DNA of 64,000 nucleotides from Tolypocladium sp. Sup5 PDA-1. Lineage: Eukaryota > Ascomycota > Sordariomycetes > Hypocreales > Ophiocordycipitaceae. Where the stretch lies: the NCBI GenBank assembly GCA_000750105.3, contig JPHH03000019.1, positions 124,001 through 188,000 of the forward strand, in the 5' to 3' direction. The first letter of the stretch is position 1. Each line of letters begins with the position of its first letter. Positions 11,498 to 23,421 of the stretch are shown here, one piece after another. A program made the translations under genes and the position numbers. Under the pieces are notes generated by a model. It saw only the letters and a list, made by a program, of their open reading frames with translations, was not told the DNA's origin and ran no database searches.

Positions 11498-13866
11498 TGT
11501 GATGGATGTGAAGACGAAGAAGATGATATACGTTTTTGTGGATATTAGGAAATGCTGTAAAACGAGCCGCCGGGGCTTTGAGGTCGCGGACCGGAAGAGA
11601 CGGACTAGAAATGAAGTCAAAAGGAAAAGGCGAAACGACTTGTTGATACTGACGAGAGAAGAGAGGAAAGCCAATGTCGGAGAAGGAGATGACTTGTGAA
11701 TATATAGACGGCTCTCGTCTTTACGGACTAGTATGTTGCATCTCAGCTGAATGCTTCGACCCCGGGCTCTCCATTGTGTCATGACCATGACGTCTGGACG
11801 GAGGCCCCTGGGCTCGGATGAGAGTCCTCGCGCTGCACTGCACGGGCTAGGGTATGAAGCCTATGCCACAGGCGGCGGTGCAGCCGTCGCGCGATGACAA
11901 CGAGAGACGCGATGGTGATACCACCACGAACAGGGCTGTTTCTACGCCGGGCGGGCCAGGGAGCCAAGAGTGGGAACAGAACATGGATTGAAGCCTGAAA
12001 CTTGACGATCAGACCGCCGGGAGGCAAGGGAGGGCTCACGTCGTCGATTCGCGATAGGCCGGCCGCTCGGGACCGGCAGCCGGGGTGGCTTCGACGATGT
12101 GCTGGTCGATCTGGGGGGATGGGCGGTGCATCTCTGGCTGGCTGTCATGCGTGTGTCATTCCTGGCAGCTGCATGGGGGGGGGGGGGGCAGAGCCGCAGC
12201 CAGCGGAACAGGTGTCGGCCGAGACGAGGTTGCCTCCGAAGGGGCCAGGGGGCTCTGGCCGCGGGAGTTGCGTGTGGGTCTGTGGTGTGTTGCAGAGTCG
12301 CGATGCTGAAACTCGGGGGTGACTGGAGATGGAGTTGGAGTTGGAGTTGTCGGCGCTGGAGGGAGGAGTTGTGCGACGAGAGAGGGAGACTGCGGTATTC
12401 CAGCAGGTGATGTATTTATTGGCTGGAGCAATCTCCAAGTCGAGTTGTATGAACATTTTTGGGATTGCAGTGATGCAGTGAGTAAAGGGATAGCAGTGAC
12501 AGAACCGGCCCATGATGCTCGGCGCCTCCCGGTGCTCCGAACCGGCCCCCACGCCGGCCGAGGATCCGCGTGTGGCCCGGCACGGCCTGTGACTGGACCG
12601 GGCAATTCCAGCAGCAACCTATTCTCAATATCCTTTTGATTAAGTTAAACTACGAGCGATGGGCTGCCGCACATGCAAGCCAGCTTCCCTCCAGGGCCTG
12701 GTTCATTCGGGTGATGCGCGCTAGGCAGTGCTGGCCGTTTTGAGCGCCGCTGCAGCGAAGTGTTTTGGAGATCGCGCCGATCACCGGTTTTGGAGGGCAG
12801 CCCCGTTCTGAAACGCCGCACCTTGGGCTTGACGGGAACAAACTAGACCCAGAAAGACACACTTGACGACAAGGGCGGCCGGATATAACTGGGGCTTTTT
12901 TGCTGGTGTAAGTGCGCTTTGAATACCGCTGCGTACGGGTAACCATACTCCGTAGGCCGTCTAAAGACCACCTACCTAGCCACAGCTTCGCTCGGCGCAG
13001 AGAGTCTCTCCGTGCCTGTTTCTGGCCTGGTTTCAGGATATCGACAGCTGGGGGCTCATCCATCGCCGACAGACATCGGCCTGCCCGCGAAGCTTTTCAC
13101 CTCGTGCGCGGAAGTCGCATGTCCGTTGCTCGGGCTTTTCAGCAACTGCTAGTCCGTATATGCATGTCATTGCGGCAAAACGTTCAAGTGGCGCCTTGTG
13201 CACTTTGCCTTTTCCTGCTGCAGTCCTTCCTTCGTGCTCGGGACACACAAGGCCGAGTCGGCGGCGGCGATGTCAAGGTCGCTCGCCGCAGCATCTGAAA
13301 CCCGGAGCCTGGGGATGCGCGTGAGATGTGCGGGCATCACCCGCTGAAACGACGGGCGTGATGTGCCGCGTGCTGTTTCTTCTTTTACCTTGCCGGCAGC
13401 GTCTTCCGAGAGGACTTGGCAAGTGCTAGTGGCCTTTTTGTGTGCGCTGGTGCGACGTGTTCTGGAGACGCTGCATCTCATCCGCGGCCGAGAAGGCACG
13501 TTCACCAAGAATTCCCAAATGCCAAGTAATGAGGAAACGATTCAAGCAAGTCAATTCGAGAAACACAAACCAGAAAACTGCTACAGATGCTAAAAAGAAA
13601 CACAACTACCGGGCTATCGGGTGCGCACACCCGTCTGTCGTCTCTCCTGTTTTAATGACCGACTATTACCTACTTATTAGTCTGCGCGCCGCCCTCCAAT
13701 GCACATGCTTGCTTGCTGAAACGCCTCCAATGCTGGCTGACCTTGGAATCAATACGAAAGAAGAGGCTGGGAGACAAAATTGGGGTTGGTGGTTGGGAGA
13801 GATACAGAGTGGAAGAGAGAGTTGGGAGTGGGACGAGTGGAGGAGGACGCCGGGCTGGATGACATC
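11498..13866. other. 2.4-kb intergenic region
   Basis: Upstream region of the Egh16/GAS1-like gene and downstream region of the acr-2-like gene. It contains a TATA-like site at about 11698-11707, a G-run near 12177-12188, a short TGGAG-type repeat near 12328-12348, and one TACTCCGTA 9-mer at 12946-12954. ORFs up to 153 aa on both strands look like noise. The length is generous for a single promoter, so regulatory sequence or a noncoding RNA is possible but unseen. Confidence 0.55.
11698..11707 (-). promoter_or_regulatory. TATA-like element of the Egh16/GAS1-like gene
   Basis: On the minus strand the sequence reads CTATATATTC about 200 bp upstream of the start codon at 11497. A TATA box suits a conditionally, strongly induced secreted-protein gene. 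Confidence 0.45.
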
Positions 13867-16126
13867 TCACACAATCAAGTAGTCAAAGCCCATGTCCTTG
13901 AGGCCCTGCAGCCAGTTTACGCCGGGCACGGCGGTTCGTCCGGTCGCGTCGCGGTCCTGCATCGCCCACGTGGCCTTGAGCATCTCAATCGCCGTGAAGA
14001 TGTAGCCCCACGAGCAAATCTCCCAGATGGCCAGCAGCCGCTTCAGCGACCACGTCCTCTTCTCGGCGTCGCGCGTCTCGGCGCCCGCGATGAACGTCGG
14101 CCACGACGTCGCCTTGAAGTACGGGTCGTTCTCGCCAATCTGGCCCAGGTGGCCGAGGATGTCGCCCACGAGAAAGTCCGTGTCGACGGGGCGGACGGCG
14201 CGCGCCAGGGGCAGCGCCTGCAGGATGTACAGGCACGCCGCGGAGCGGTGCGCCGACGCGACGTGCACGCGGCTCTCGATATCCGTCACGTTGGGCTGCC
14301 GCTGGAGCTGCGCGGCCCAGGTGGGGATGTCAAAGGCAAGCGCCTGGTCAATGAGTGCGAGCGCCTCGTCTGCGGCCGACAGGGACCAGTCAGTGCAAGG
14401 GGTCTCGTACGAAAGCTGGGAGGCTACCAGGATGACTTGGAGAATCTCCGACGGGCACGACAGATAGCTGTTCACCTCTACCCGCTTCATGACGGGCAGC
14501 AGCTCAAAGGCGTACCGAGCGATGCGGGCTGCGAGGGCCCCTGACGCCAGAGTCGAGCCCAGGATGTGGTATCTGTCCAGGAGAGGGGAGTTGGTAAGTA
14601 CAAGTCAGCGTAGACTGGTCCGTGCCTCTGTCTCAGCCTCACCGGGGAGGTTTACTCACATGAAGCAATCGGCAATGACACAGTCCCGCAGCATCCTGCT
14701 CGAGGAGCTCGCCCCGCTGCCCGGTGCCAGCAGGGCCAGGATGCTGCTGGCGCCCTCGAGATGCGTCTGCCAGCCCTTGTCGTCGTTTCTCTCCAGGTCG
14801 ATGAGGTCAAACTTGACGAAAAAGTGCATCGCCGCCAGGGCCACCTCGCTGCCGGCGGGGTCCAGCGTGTCCAGGACCTCGCGGAGGTGGCCCATGGCCT
14901 TTTGCTTGGCCGTCAGGGCATCAATGAGGGCCTGGCGGGACACGAGGTCCTTGGACCGGAGCTGAGCCAGGTAGCCGCCCGGGTCCGTCAGCCCCGTGGG
15001 GATGGCCGTGATGGGGCGGAAGATGTTGGACCAGTGGATGGCAGAGGTGGCGACGAGGATGTGGAGGAGGAGCGGGTGCCTGTTGGTCAGCGGGATGAGC
15101 TCCCGGAAGGGGTTGATGCCCGGGGCATCGCGAGCCACCAGGTCTTTGCAGACGCGATCGGCGACTGGCGGTTCATCGTATTAGCGCTGCCTCGGACCGA
15201 GCCCCGAGAGCAAAGGTGTACGAGCAAAGGCGTACGTGCTGCAGTGTGTGTGGGGGGGGTGGCGGTCGGTGAGGTGGAAGAGATGGTGGACAGGGGTAAA
15301 TAGAAGTGGAGGTGAAGACGACACGGAGCCCACAACAGCAACACCACGGGAATAGACACTTACAGTGGGCGAGGTAGTATCGTGAGTTTCGGTCGAGGTC
15401 CTGGAAGACGGGGTCCGTCAGGTTGCCGAGGGCGACTCTGCCCGAGCCGATCCAGGAGGGTCGTCGATGCTGCGGTTGCGGAACCGACGACGGCTCGTGG
15501 GTGTCGTCCAGGGGACTGCCAACTGCCGGTCCGAAGCTGGGGGGAGCCGACATCGCAGGACCGCGAGGCCGCGGCTGATGCCGGCGCATACGGGCATCGT
15601 CGTGATCGTGGTCGTGCCCCTGTTCGGGATGTCGTGGGAGCTCGTGCCTGAACCCGTGACCATGCGAGGCGTGCTGATGTTGGTCGCCAGCGTGGCCCGG
15701 TCCACCCCCGCTGCTGGCACCAGCGCCAACGCCAGCTCCAGGCCCAACGACAGCTCGCGCTCCTCCATCTCCTCCACCAGCGCCTCCACCGGGAGCCGGC
15801 GGCGGGTTCGGCGATGCCCAGCCACCGCTATTGTTGTTGTTTTTGCTGCCGTCGCCAAGCTGCGGTTGGTGCAGCGGTTGGTGCTGCTGCTGCTGCTGCT
15901 GCAGTTGCTGGCCCTTGTTGCGACCCGATGAAGTCGTCGACGCCGCCGCGGCCGCCGACGGCTTCGGGTGCCCATGCGCGTCAATCGCCTGTGTCCACAC
16001 GAAAACCCTCCCGTACCCAAGGCATTCCTGCCCCGAGACCGCGCATTTGTGGCAGGTCGGCCACGAGCGATCGCAGCGCAGTCGTCGACGGCGGCAATTA
16101 TGGCACGGCTTGCTGATGGTCGGCAT
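13867..16126 (-). CDS. Zn2Cys6 transcription factor, acr-2-like, with fungal_trans_2 region
   Basis: Three exons: 15364-16126, 14660-15164 and 13867-14572, giving 657 aa. The N-terminal binuclear zinc cluster is complete (C-X2-C-X6-C-X6-C-X2-C-X6-C within residues 8-35), followed by LGYGRVFVWTQ, a wording I associate with Neurospora acr-2 (acriflavine sensitivity control). Residues about 55-235 are low-complexity: poly-Ala, poly-Gln encoded by CAG repeats, Gly-rich and His-rich. From YYLAHFADRVCKDLV onward the sequence has the layout of the fungal_trans_2 regulatory domain (NPFRELIPL, HPLLLHILVATSAIHW, DCFIYHILGS, ICSWGYIFTAIEMLKA). The gene is divergent from an MFS exporter gene, which is a plausible target. 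The acr-2 assignment comes from N-terminal similarity only. Confidence 0.88.
15885..15905. repeat. CTG/CAG trinucleotide run
   Basis: A run of CTG triplets (plus strand) within exon 1 of the acr-2-like gene encodes poly-Gln on the minus strand. It is likely to vary in length between strains. Confidence 0.85.
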
Positions 16127-17782
16127 ACGCCGCTTCCTTGCCTGCCCGCGTTTGAGATCTGAGACCCCCTCCCTGGAGTTTGGAGTTTGCGTGTCTCTGC
16201 CGGGTGAGACCTGTGAGTGAGAAGCTTCCCCCGCTGTCGTCGTCGACGCCCGGGGCGAGCTGGAGCTGTTCTGTCGTCGGATGGGTGGCCGCGGCTGGTG
16301 CTGGGTGCTACTGGGAAGCGCGAAAAAGAATCGACGAGGGCAGACGTCGCGTCGTCACGGCATGGTGGGCACGGCCATGGTCTTGTCGTTCCGGTGCAGT
16401 GGGAGAGGCGGCGGCGATTCGACGTATGTCGATTGCTGCGATGGGGGTGGAGAGACGATGATGATGTGGGATGGAGGGGCTGGAGAGCCAAGTGAGATGC
16501 GAGAGCTGACAATGGTTGGAGCAGCTCGAGTGGCGGCTCGCATGTGAGCACACCTTTTGGCTTCAGCTACTGCTGCTGCTGGTCCGTGAGAGCCGCTGGG
16601 GGGGGGCCGGTGGCAGCAGCCCGACGGCAAGCTGCGTCTGTCACGCTTCCATGCATGAGCATGAGCATGAGCCGTGCCCTCGTGGACGGCAAATTCGGCG
16701 CCTCCATCGCCGCCCAACCCCAGGCCCCCGAACGGTCGCAAGCGCGCCCAAAGGGGAAATCAGAAGACACATCGTGCAGCCGATGCACGGCGGGACCTGC
16801 AGCACTAGCCCGACATGGCTCGCGGACTGCAGAAAGCTTGTCGCGAACTGTCGCGATGGACCCCTTCGCGGCGATCCAGCCAGAGGCCACGCGTGAACCC
16901 AAACGGGCAGTCTCGTGGCATTCGGCGCAGCGCCCCGAGCAGAGGACCCGCGGAGGCCCAAAGAGATATATGCCCAAAGGGTTCGAGACAAGGGTCACGC
17001 CAGCCAGAGCCGGCAAGCTTCGCCGGAACCCAACCGGATCTGAGCACCCCGAGCCCCGAGCGGTGCGGAGGAGCCGCTGCCCATTCCCATCCGGCCCTCC
17101 CTATTAGACCAGTCACAAACGCCCGTTATCGCCATCATGTTGCTTCACTGGCTTGGAACTTGGACCGCACAACCGTCGTCCGCGAGCCAAGAGGAGCCCC
17201 ACGACGGTTGCCGGATGGCCCACGGTGTCTAGAACGAGTCCACGACACATGCCGTGGGGCTTCGACAGCTAATTTCGGACGACGGGTCTCCCTTCGTCTC
17301 TCCCTTCTCGCCTTGTCAACCATCCTCCCACCGTTTCTCCTCCACGGTGGGGCAGAAGTCTGGGTCTAAAGCTCCTCGAGCTTCTCGAGCTTCCCGTATC
17401 AGGAAACCATCAGACATCCGGTGCGTTTCTCACCGCCGTGGCCCAAGGCATCGGCATCGTGAGAGCAAAATTAACGAGAAGCTACGTAGAGCGTGCCTAG
17501 TACCGGCCACGGGGGAGGATGTGACACTACGATTCCATGACAACGCAGAACTGACCGCTGGCCGGGCTGGCTCGTGGGGAAATTCCTGTCTTTCATCATG
17601 TGGTGGCTCGGGCGATCTGGGTATAAAAGCGATGAGGAATGGACTTTTCGTCACGATGTCGTCAGGAGCAAGCCCAAGGTCTCTCCCTCGAGTCCGGCAA
17701 CCGAGGATTCGCTTCATATACGTCTTGCCGCGAGCCTCTGGAACCAATATAAACTGCCTCCGAGGGCACGCCGACCTGCACC
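16127..17782. other. 1.65-kb divergent regulatory region
   Basis: Shared upstream region of the acr-2-like regulator (-) and the MFS exporter (+). It contains a TATAAAA at 17622-17628 and an ATATAAA at about 17748-17754 upstream of the MFS start. Zn2Cys6 factors commonly bind CGG half-sites; I did not find one repeated arrangement distinctive enough to call. Confidence 0.55.
17622..17628 (+). promoter_or_regulatory. TATA box upstream of the MFS exporter
   Basis: TATAAAA lies about 155 bp upstream of the ATG at 17783. A second, weaker TATA-like site lies about 30 bp upstream of the ATG and is probably too close to act with the same leader. Confidence 0.45.
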
Positions 17783-19628
17783 ATGGCAGAAAAGGACACG
17801 AAGATGCCCTCCCACGAACCCGTCGTGACGATCCAAGAGGTCTCGGAAGACCTACCCAAAACCCTCGACGTCGAGAAGCTCGGTCGGCAGCGGCCCGCCG
17901 TCTTTTCGTCAACATGGCTAGAGGTTGCGTTTGTTGCCTCGATGCTAGGCTCCCTGGCCATGGCCGTGAGTATACCCAAACCCTCATCAACCGTCATGAA
18001 GCCTCACCACAACAAGACTATTTGCTAACGTGTCAGCATCACAGGACTTTGTCATCAGCGGGTTCCAAGTGGTTCTCCCGGCCCTCATCGAGCCATTTGA
18101 CATTCCCCCGGAGTCTCAGACGTGGCCGTCCAGCGTCTTGACCTTGGTGGCTGGGGCATTCCTGTTCCCGCTCGGCCGCCTCACAGACATGTACGGCGGG
18201 TACTTGATCTTCAACGGAGGCTTGATATGGTTCATCATATGGACCACCGCGGCGGGCTTCACCAACAACTTCACCATGCTCGTGGTATGCCGGGCCATGG
18301 AGGGCCTGGGAGCCGCTGCATTCCTCCCCGCGGGCATCTCCCTGCTGGGCCGCATCTACAGGCCCGGGCCGAGAAAGAACATCGTCTTTGCCCTGTACGG
18401 TGCCCTCGCCCCAATCGGGTTCTTCTCCGGCATCATCATCGGCGGCATGTCTCAGGACTTGCTGTCGTGGCGGTGGTACTTTTGGCTGGGCGGCATCATT
18501 GCCAGTGTCTTCTGCGTCGGCTCGCTCCTCACCTCCCCTCGCGACTATGCCGAGGCACGCAAGATGAACGTCAGGATGGACTGGTGGGGTGTTTGCACCA
18601 CCGTTCCGGGCCTGATGTTCTTTGTGTATGCCATCACGGAGAGCACCAACGCGCCGCAGGGCTGGGCCACGCCCCAGATCATTGTCACCCTTTCGCTGGG
18701 AGTCTTGTTCCTGGGGGCGGCTGTCTACGTTGAGGGCTGGGTGGCCGCGGCGCCTCTCATTCCTGCCGACATTTTCCGCACCAAGTACATGAAGAGGATG
18801 CTCTTTTGCCTGCTGCTGTCGTGGGGCGTCTTTTCATTGTACCTGTTTTACACCAACTTTTAGTACGTGCATGCCTCTTGAAGACCATGAGGATGAGGAC
18901 GCTGACCATCGCATAGCATTCAACTAGTTCTGGGCAAGCCAGCGTTGCTTACGGCCGTGTGGTTCGCCCCCTGGGCCGCGGGCGGCATCGTCCTGTCAAT
19001 CATGAGCGGCCTCATCCTTCACATCCTCCCTGGCCGCGTGCTTCTCCTTATTTCCGGCGTGTCCAAGGTGCTTGCTGTCCTCTTCTTCGCCCTGATGCCG
19101 GACAATCCCAACTACTGGGCCTGGGTCTTCCCTGCCATGCTTGCCGAGGCGGCCTGCGTCGACGTGCTGTGGACGGTGAGCAATGTCTTCTTGACGACAA
19201 GCCTGCCACGTCACCGACAGGGCCTCGCGGGCGCCGTGATAAGCGTCACGCTATTCCTCGGCGGAGCGTTCTTCCTGGCCGTCGCCGACGTGGCCAAGTC
19301 GCAGTTCCACAACGCGGGGATGAGCCTCAAGATGCAGTACAAGGGCGTCTTCTGGATCGGCGTGGGCGCCGCGGGCGTGGCGCTGTTGACGTGCTTCTTC
19401 ATCCGGCTTGGCAAGGCAGGCTGCGCCTTGACCGTCGACGAGAAGCAGGTAATCGAGTTTGAGACGGAGCTGGTGACAGAGTCCAAGCCTAGGCGCGGGA
19501 CACGAGTCTCGGAGGTGACGGTTGTAGAATCCGACACCGAGACCGTGGTTGGGGTGGAGACTGAGAGGGAGAAGGATCCAGACCTCGTCGTGGTCGTGGT
19601 ACCAGCTGGACAAGACAAGAAAGACTAA
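17783..19628 (+). CDS. MFS multidrug-type transporter (DHA2-like)
   Basis: Three exons: 17783-17965, 18045-18862 and 18917-19628, giving 570 aa. A cytosolic N-terminus of about 45 residues precedes the first membrane segment (STWLEVAFVASMLGSLAMA then DFVISGFQVVLPALI). The MFS motif A is GRLTDMYGG, and the antiporter motif C-like stretch is GALAPIGFFSGIIIGG. About 12-14 hydrophobic segments follow, with an acidic cytosolic tail of about 60 residues (EFETELVTES to PAGQDKKD). Family knowledge suggests proton-coupled export of drugs or small metabolites at the plasma membrane; the substrate is unknown. It is divergently arranged with a Zn2Cys6 gene whose Neurospora relative affects drug sensitivity, consistent with a local regulator/exporter pair (inference). 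Confidence 0.9.
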
Positions 19629-20297
19629 GACGTGAAAGACATTGGCATTGGCATGGCTGCAAGGGACGAGGGAAAGACGCCATTGAGCTACGGCCCCTAA
19701 TTGATGGATTTTGGCATTCACAGCACATATTGGGCGAACACTGGTTGAGCGAGGAGTTTCAAATGGGGTCGAGGGTCAAGCATTGGGGACCGAGGATCTC
19801 TCTACTTATTTCTTAATATTTGTTAATCACGACTACTCCGTATGATGCGAATAATATTTGTCTGGCTGCAGTTTGCAAGTGAGAGCGTAAGGATGAGAAG
19901 TCGAAACTCGTGCCTGATTTGGCTTAATTCCAGGGGGTGGCTGGTGTAAGTCGAACCAACCAGTGGCGAGTTGTGCGCCACGCAGGTGACTGTAGGGTAG
20001 GCATTTTCGATTCTCAGCTATCCTCACATTATGACTCCTGTTCAATCCAAACGCAGTTAAAGTACAGAAGTCTGCAGCTATAGTAAAAGCACCGGGAAGT
20101 ATGTAAACAGAGATCAATTCGTAACTAAATTGAAAGACGGAGCCAGAGCACGGTTGCTCTTAAGTACTTCGTACTCGGAATCTCTGGCTGAGGCCGCCAC
20201 GACCCATATCCGACTTAGGTTACCCACATTTCGTCTGAGTTGCCACCCCAATTTATAATACCCAATAACAAACGTCACTTCAACAACCACAGAACCA
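19629..20297. other. Intergenic region between the MFS gene and tRNA-Thr
   Basis: AT-richer than the flanking coding DNA. It contains a TACTCCGTA 9-mer at 19834-19842 and a related TACTTCGTA at 20165-20173. No protein gene is supported. Confidence 0.6.
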
Positions 20298-20369
20298 GCC
20301 CCCTTGGCTAAGTGGTATAGCGTGTCACTAGTAATGACAAGATCGTGTGTTCGATTCACACAGGGGGCA
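20298..20369 (+). tRNA. tRNA-Thr (anticodon AGT)
   Basis: A 72-nt cloverleaf without intron. The acceptor stem GCCCCCT (20298-20304) pairs with AGGGGGC (20362-20368), and the discriminator is A. The D stem is GCT/AGC, the anticodon stem TGTCA/TGACA encloses loop CTAGTAA with anticodon AGT, and the T stem GTGTG/CACAC encloses TTCGATT. The internal B box is GTTCGATTC. A T5 run at 20377-20381 suits RNA polymerase III termination. Confidence 0.95.
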
Positions 20370-20376
20370 GTTTATC

Positions 20377-20381
20377 TTTTT
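20377..20381 (+). terminator. Pol III T-run terminator of tRNA-Thr
   Basis: TTTTT starts 8 nt after the 3' end of the tRNA gene, the usual position for a polymerase III terminator. Confidence 0.7.
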
Positions 20382-20975
20382 GCTTCAATGCACTTCTTTT
20401 TCCACGCAGAAAGCGTGAGGGGAGAGGAAATGTGACGCAATTTTTTTTCTGGGAGCGACTTTGTGGGCATAACATAATTGGCAGTTGTGGGAGTTGTCGG
20501 GCGGATGCGAATGCTCTCAAACGACGACTTACATACTGGGTGTGGTATTTATTCTACGTCTGGTTGACGCGATTCTTTTTGGCGTCGTGGGAAATCACTT
20601 TGCAGTCTCTTGCGATGCGGTAACTTTGAGCGTATCAAACTATTTCGGAAGTCGTCACGCGGGACGGGCCGCCGCTTGGGTAAACGTGCCATGACGTCGG
20701 GATGGGATTCCTGCAGCAGCTCCAGGCTGCCTTCCTTGTTGTCTCGTGTCCTGGTGCGTCTTGAACAGACAGGCAGAAGTGAATTGTTCCTGGCGTAGCA
20801 TGATCCATTGACCTTGTGACAATAGCAGGCGCCGTTTGCACCGCTATTGTGCATGCTCGATGAGTGAATCACTTCGACCCACCCCTTCCTTGTTTGGGGC
20901 CGCAATTCACTCCATGCGCAAACGCCGTTTGATCTTGTATTCGCTGCTGTTCCCTGAGGGAGAGTTCCCTCGCGG

Positions 20976-20984
20976 CTATAAATA
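20976..20984 (+). promoter_or_regulatory. Orphan TATA box with pyrimidine-rich leader
   Basis: CTATAAATA is followed about 30-70 nt later by a CT-rich tract (CTTTTCTCTCCTTCTTTCCT) and then an A/C-rich leader, the classic core-promoter layout of highly expressed fungal genes. The ORFs that follow (ATG near 21096 and 21110) are closed by stops within 25-50 codons. Confidence 0.4.
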
Positions 20985-22559
20985 CAAGCTCTGCATCCGT
21001 CACATCGCTGTCCTTTTCTCTCCTTCTTTCCTCCCTCAAGCTGATCCTCACGGCCTCACACCATCGCCAAGCAGCCAGTCCATCGGCAGCTTCTTGATGC
21101 TCCTATATGCATCATGCTGCTGGGCTCTCATCAGGCGCCCCCATATGCGTCCCGGGACGGATATCCCTCGATGCCACGGCGCACTCCTTTAAGAGCTGCA
21201 GCGACCTCGTCAGGGTCTTTCCATTGAGACTCGGTGCGACCATGGCCCATGTATAATGCCGTTCCATAGTCGGAGATCCGGTATGGCCCTGAAGATATCG
21301 GGACCTCGTGGATACGCAGACATTCGGCGATGGGCGGCATCCAGGTACGTGCTTGGATTGTGACGACGGCGTTTGAGTTGGCACATTTACTGACTTTGTA
21401 TACAGGCTTGGACTCCTCGGCAAGACGAGCTCTTAGCCCTGTGGGCTTGCCGGTCTTGAGTCCCTAGCGAACGCCATCCTTACATTTCACGCACGGATTT
21501 CGGGGCGTCTTGTCACTACCGGGAGACCTTTACAGGTATGCAGATATATACCAGAGTCGGATTCAACGATATGCGGGCTCGCGGTCTTCGTCTTCCGGTA
21601 TCAACCCCCTGGACCAGCAGTGGCCAGTATCGCCCCTCGAAACCGGCGATATCTAGAGTCTGCGGCATCCTCCACATTTACGACACACCCCGAATCGATC
21701 GAAAGGGCTTTCATGGATGTACTTCATGGCGGATTGATGACCTCTTTGATGCGGGCCGTCGAGCCGGACGAGGCCCAGATAAACCTCGGTTGGTCCCGCC
21801 TCCCCGTCCCCGTTTCGGGCCCAGAGATGTTTGGACCGCTGCTTGGGCAACGCTCGACAGTTCCATCTGTGGAATTTCACGGTGGCTATACGACATCCGC
21901 AGCCCCTGGGCTCATTGGCTACGACTCGTGGCAGTACCTTCCACCGCTGGACTGGCCAGACCAGCAAGGCAGTGAGGTGGCTGGCTGGTGAGACCGGTTC
22001 TAAACCATGACGGCCAACTCCCTCAAGCAACATGACTTGGATCTTACTCCGTACACCCGGAACGCTTCTTTATTGATACTTTTTTAATGATACCCTTGAC
22101 GATGCATTACCCACGCTGCCGCGACCACCACCACCGCAACCAATAAGAATACTGCCACCACCCCGAACAGGACGATTCCCCAGGCCCCCGCCTGGATGAC
22201 GAGGGCCCGCCCCTCCCCACCCCTCGACGCCGCTCCCTCGCCGAACCGCCGGGGAGGGGCGCTCCCGGACCCCTTGAAGACCGGCTCGGCCCTGTTACGC
22301 TGCCCCCTCGACAAGGCGTACCGGGGCGCAAGACTCCCTGTTTCTGTCGAGTCCTGCGTGAAGCGCGTCGTTGAGTCCGGCGGAAAGGTGTTCTGCCGGA
22401 ATCAGACGTGTAAATCGACCTGGCTTCACGTCGTGTCCACTGTCCACTGTTAATCCTGGTCTGCAGCTGTCTCCGCCAAGTCGTGCTACACCTGCGCCGT
22501 GGCAAGCAACGGGCAGGTCTGTAAGTCGCCCCATCCCCTCGTCGCTGGTTCGGTACTAA

Positions 22560-22880
22560 TCCGTGGCTATAACGCAGTGTCATGGAGATTGCACCCCTGC
22601 TGGCTGTGCTCTTGTCGAGTACTGCTGCGATACTAAAGGGCCTCGAGTTAAGCGCCGAGCCACCATTCGACGACTTGAGAAAGGATCCAAACACACCGTC
22701 GCTGGTTGGAATCCAGCAATACCCCCGACAGCTCCTGGCTCCCGGCCTGAACCGAAGTGCGCAACTCGCCTTATTTGCAGTATTTCGTCATCTTCTCCGA
22801 ACAGAACCTCACATTTTGCTAAGGGGTGCTTCTTTGTTCGCACTTCATACCCCTGCGACAACTTCCTACCGCGGCCATGA
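22560..22880 (+). other. Cys-rich ORF fragment, possibly a decayed secreted-protein exon
   Basis: The frame contains CHGDCTPAGCALVEYCCD and later CATRLICS and CFFVRTSYPCDNF, eleven cysteines in about 100 codons. It is preceded at 22516-22577 by a sequence that looks like an intron (GTAAGT donor, acceptor CGCAG just before TGTCATGG). An upstream stretch (22440-22520) is also Cys-containing (CYTCAVASNGQVC). No complete ORF with a signal peptide could be assembled. It is not a family I recognise. Confidence 0.25.
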
Positions 22881-23421
22881 ACCAGACCTGTTCTCAGTGT
22901 TGGACGAAAGAAGCAGGGAGTCGAATCATCAAGTCACAGATATCGACATCCTCCGTCTGCTCTGTACACGGACGCCCAAGGCTACCTATTGCACCTACAT
23001 CATATTTCCTTCATCCCATACTGCTGGGGAGGCTGGCCCATGCGATTGGCAAACCTCATGGCCTTCTCGCACCAGTGTGAGCCGACAATGCCACCGCCTT
23101 GACACACTCTTCCGCATCTTGTTTTGAACCATCCATCACTATGGCTTCATCTTCGTTTTGCCCTAGCCCTGGCCCTGGCAGGTCTCGTTCAGCCAGGAAC
23201 CGTGGCGTTCTACTTTGCGAATCTTAATGCCGCAATCCCAAACTGCCCTTTTACACGCTTACGATCGGAGTCATCGACAATTCACTCCCTCGATCGACTA
23301 CCCCCGTGCTGTCTCTGCCTCCTCCCTCTTTCTTTCCATCCGAGCTTCTTCAACCTTACACAACCCATGCTCTTTGGAATTTTGACTGTCTCCAACTCTT
23401 ACTCAACCTTTCTCGATTAAA

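Larger units (their letters stand above)
20370..23421. other. 3-kb gene-poor region with degenerate ORF fragments
   Basis: No intact gene can be built here. Visible pieces are a good TATA box and leader at about 20976-21060 followed only by broken frames; a plus-strand open stretch at 21620-21991 (123 codons) with coding-like composition (GLMTSLMRAVEPDEAQINLG); a TACTCCGTA at 22045-22053; and a Cys-rich plus-strand stretch at about 22480-22880. The opposite strand at 22084-22314 has one strongly hydrophobic segment. This resembles a decayed or accessory region more than a normal promoter. Confidence 0.5.
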
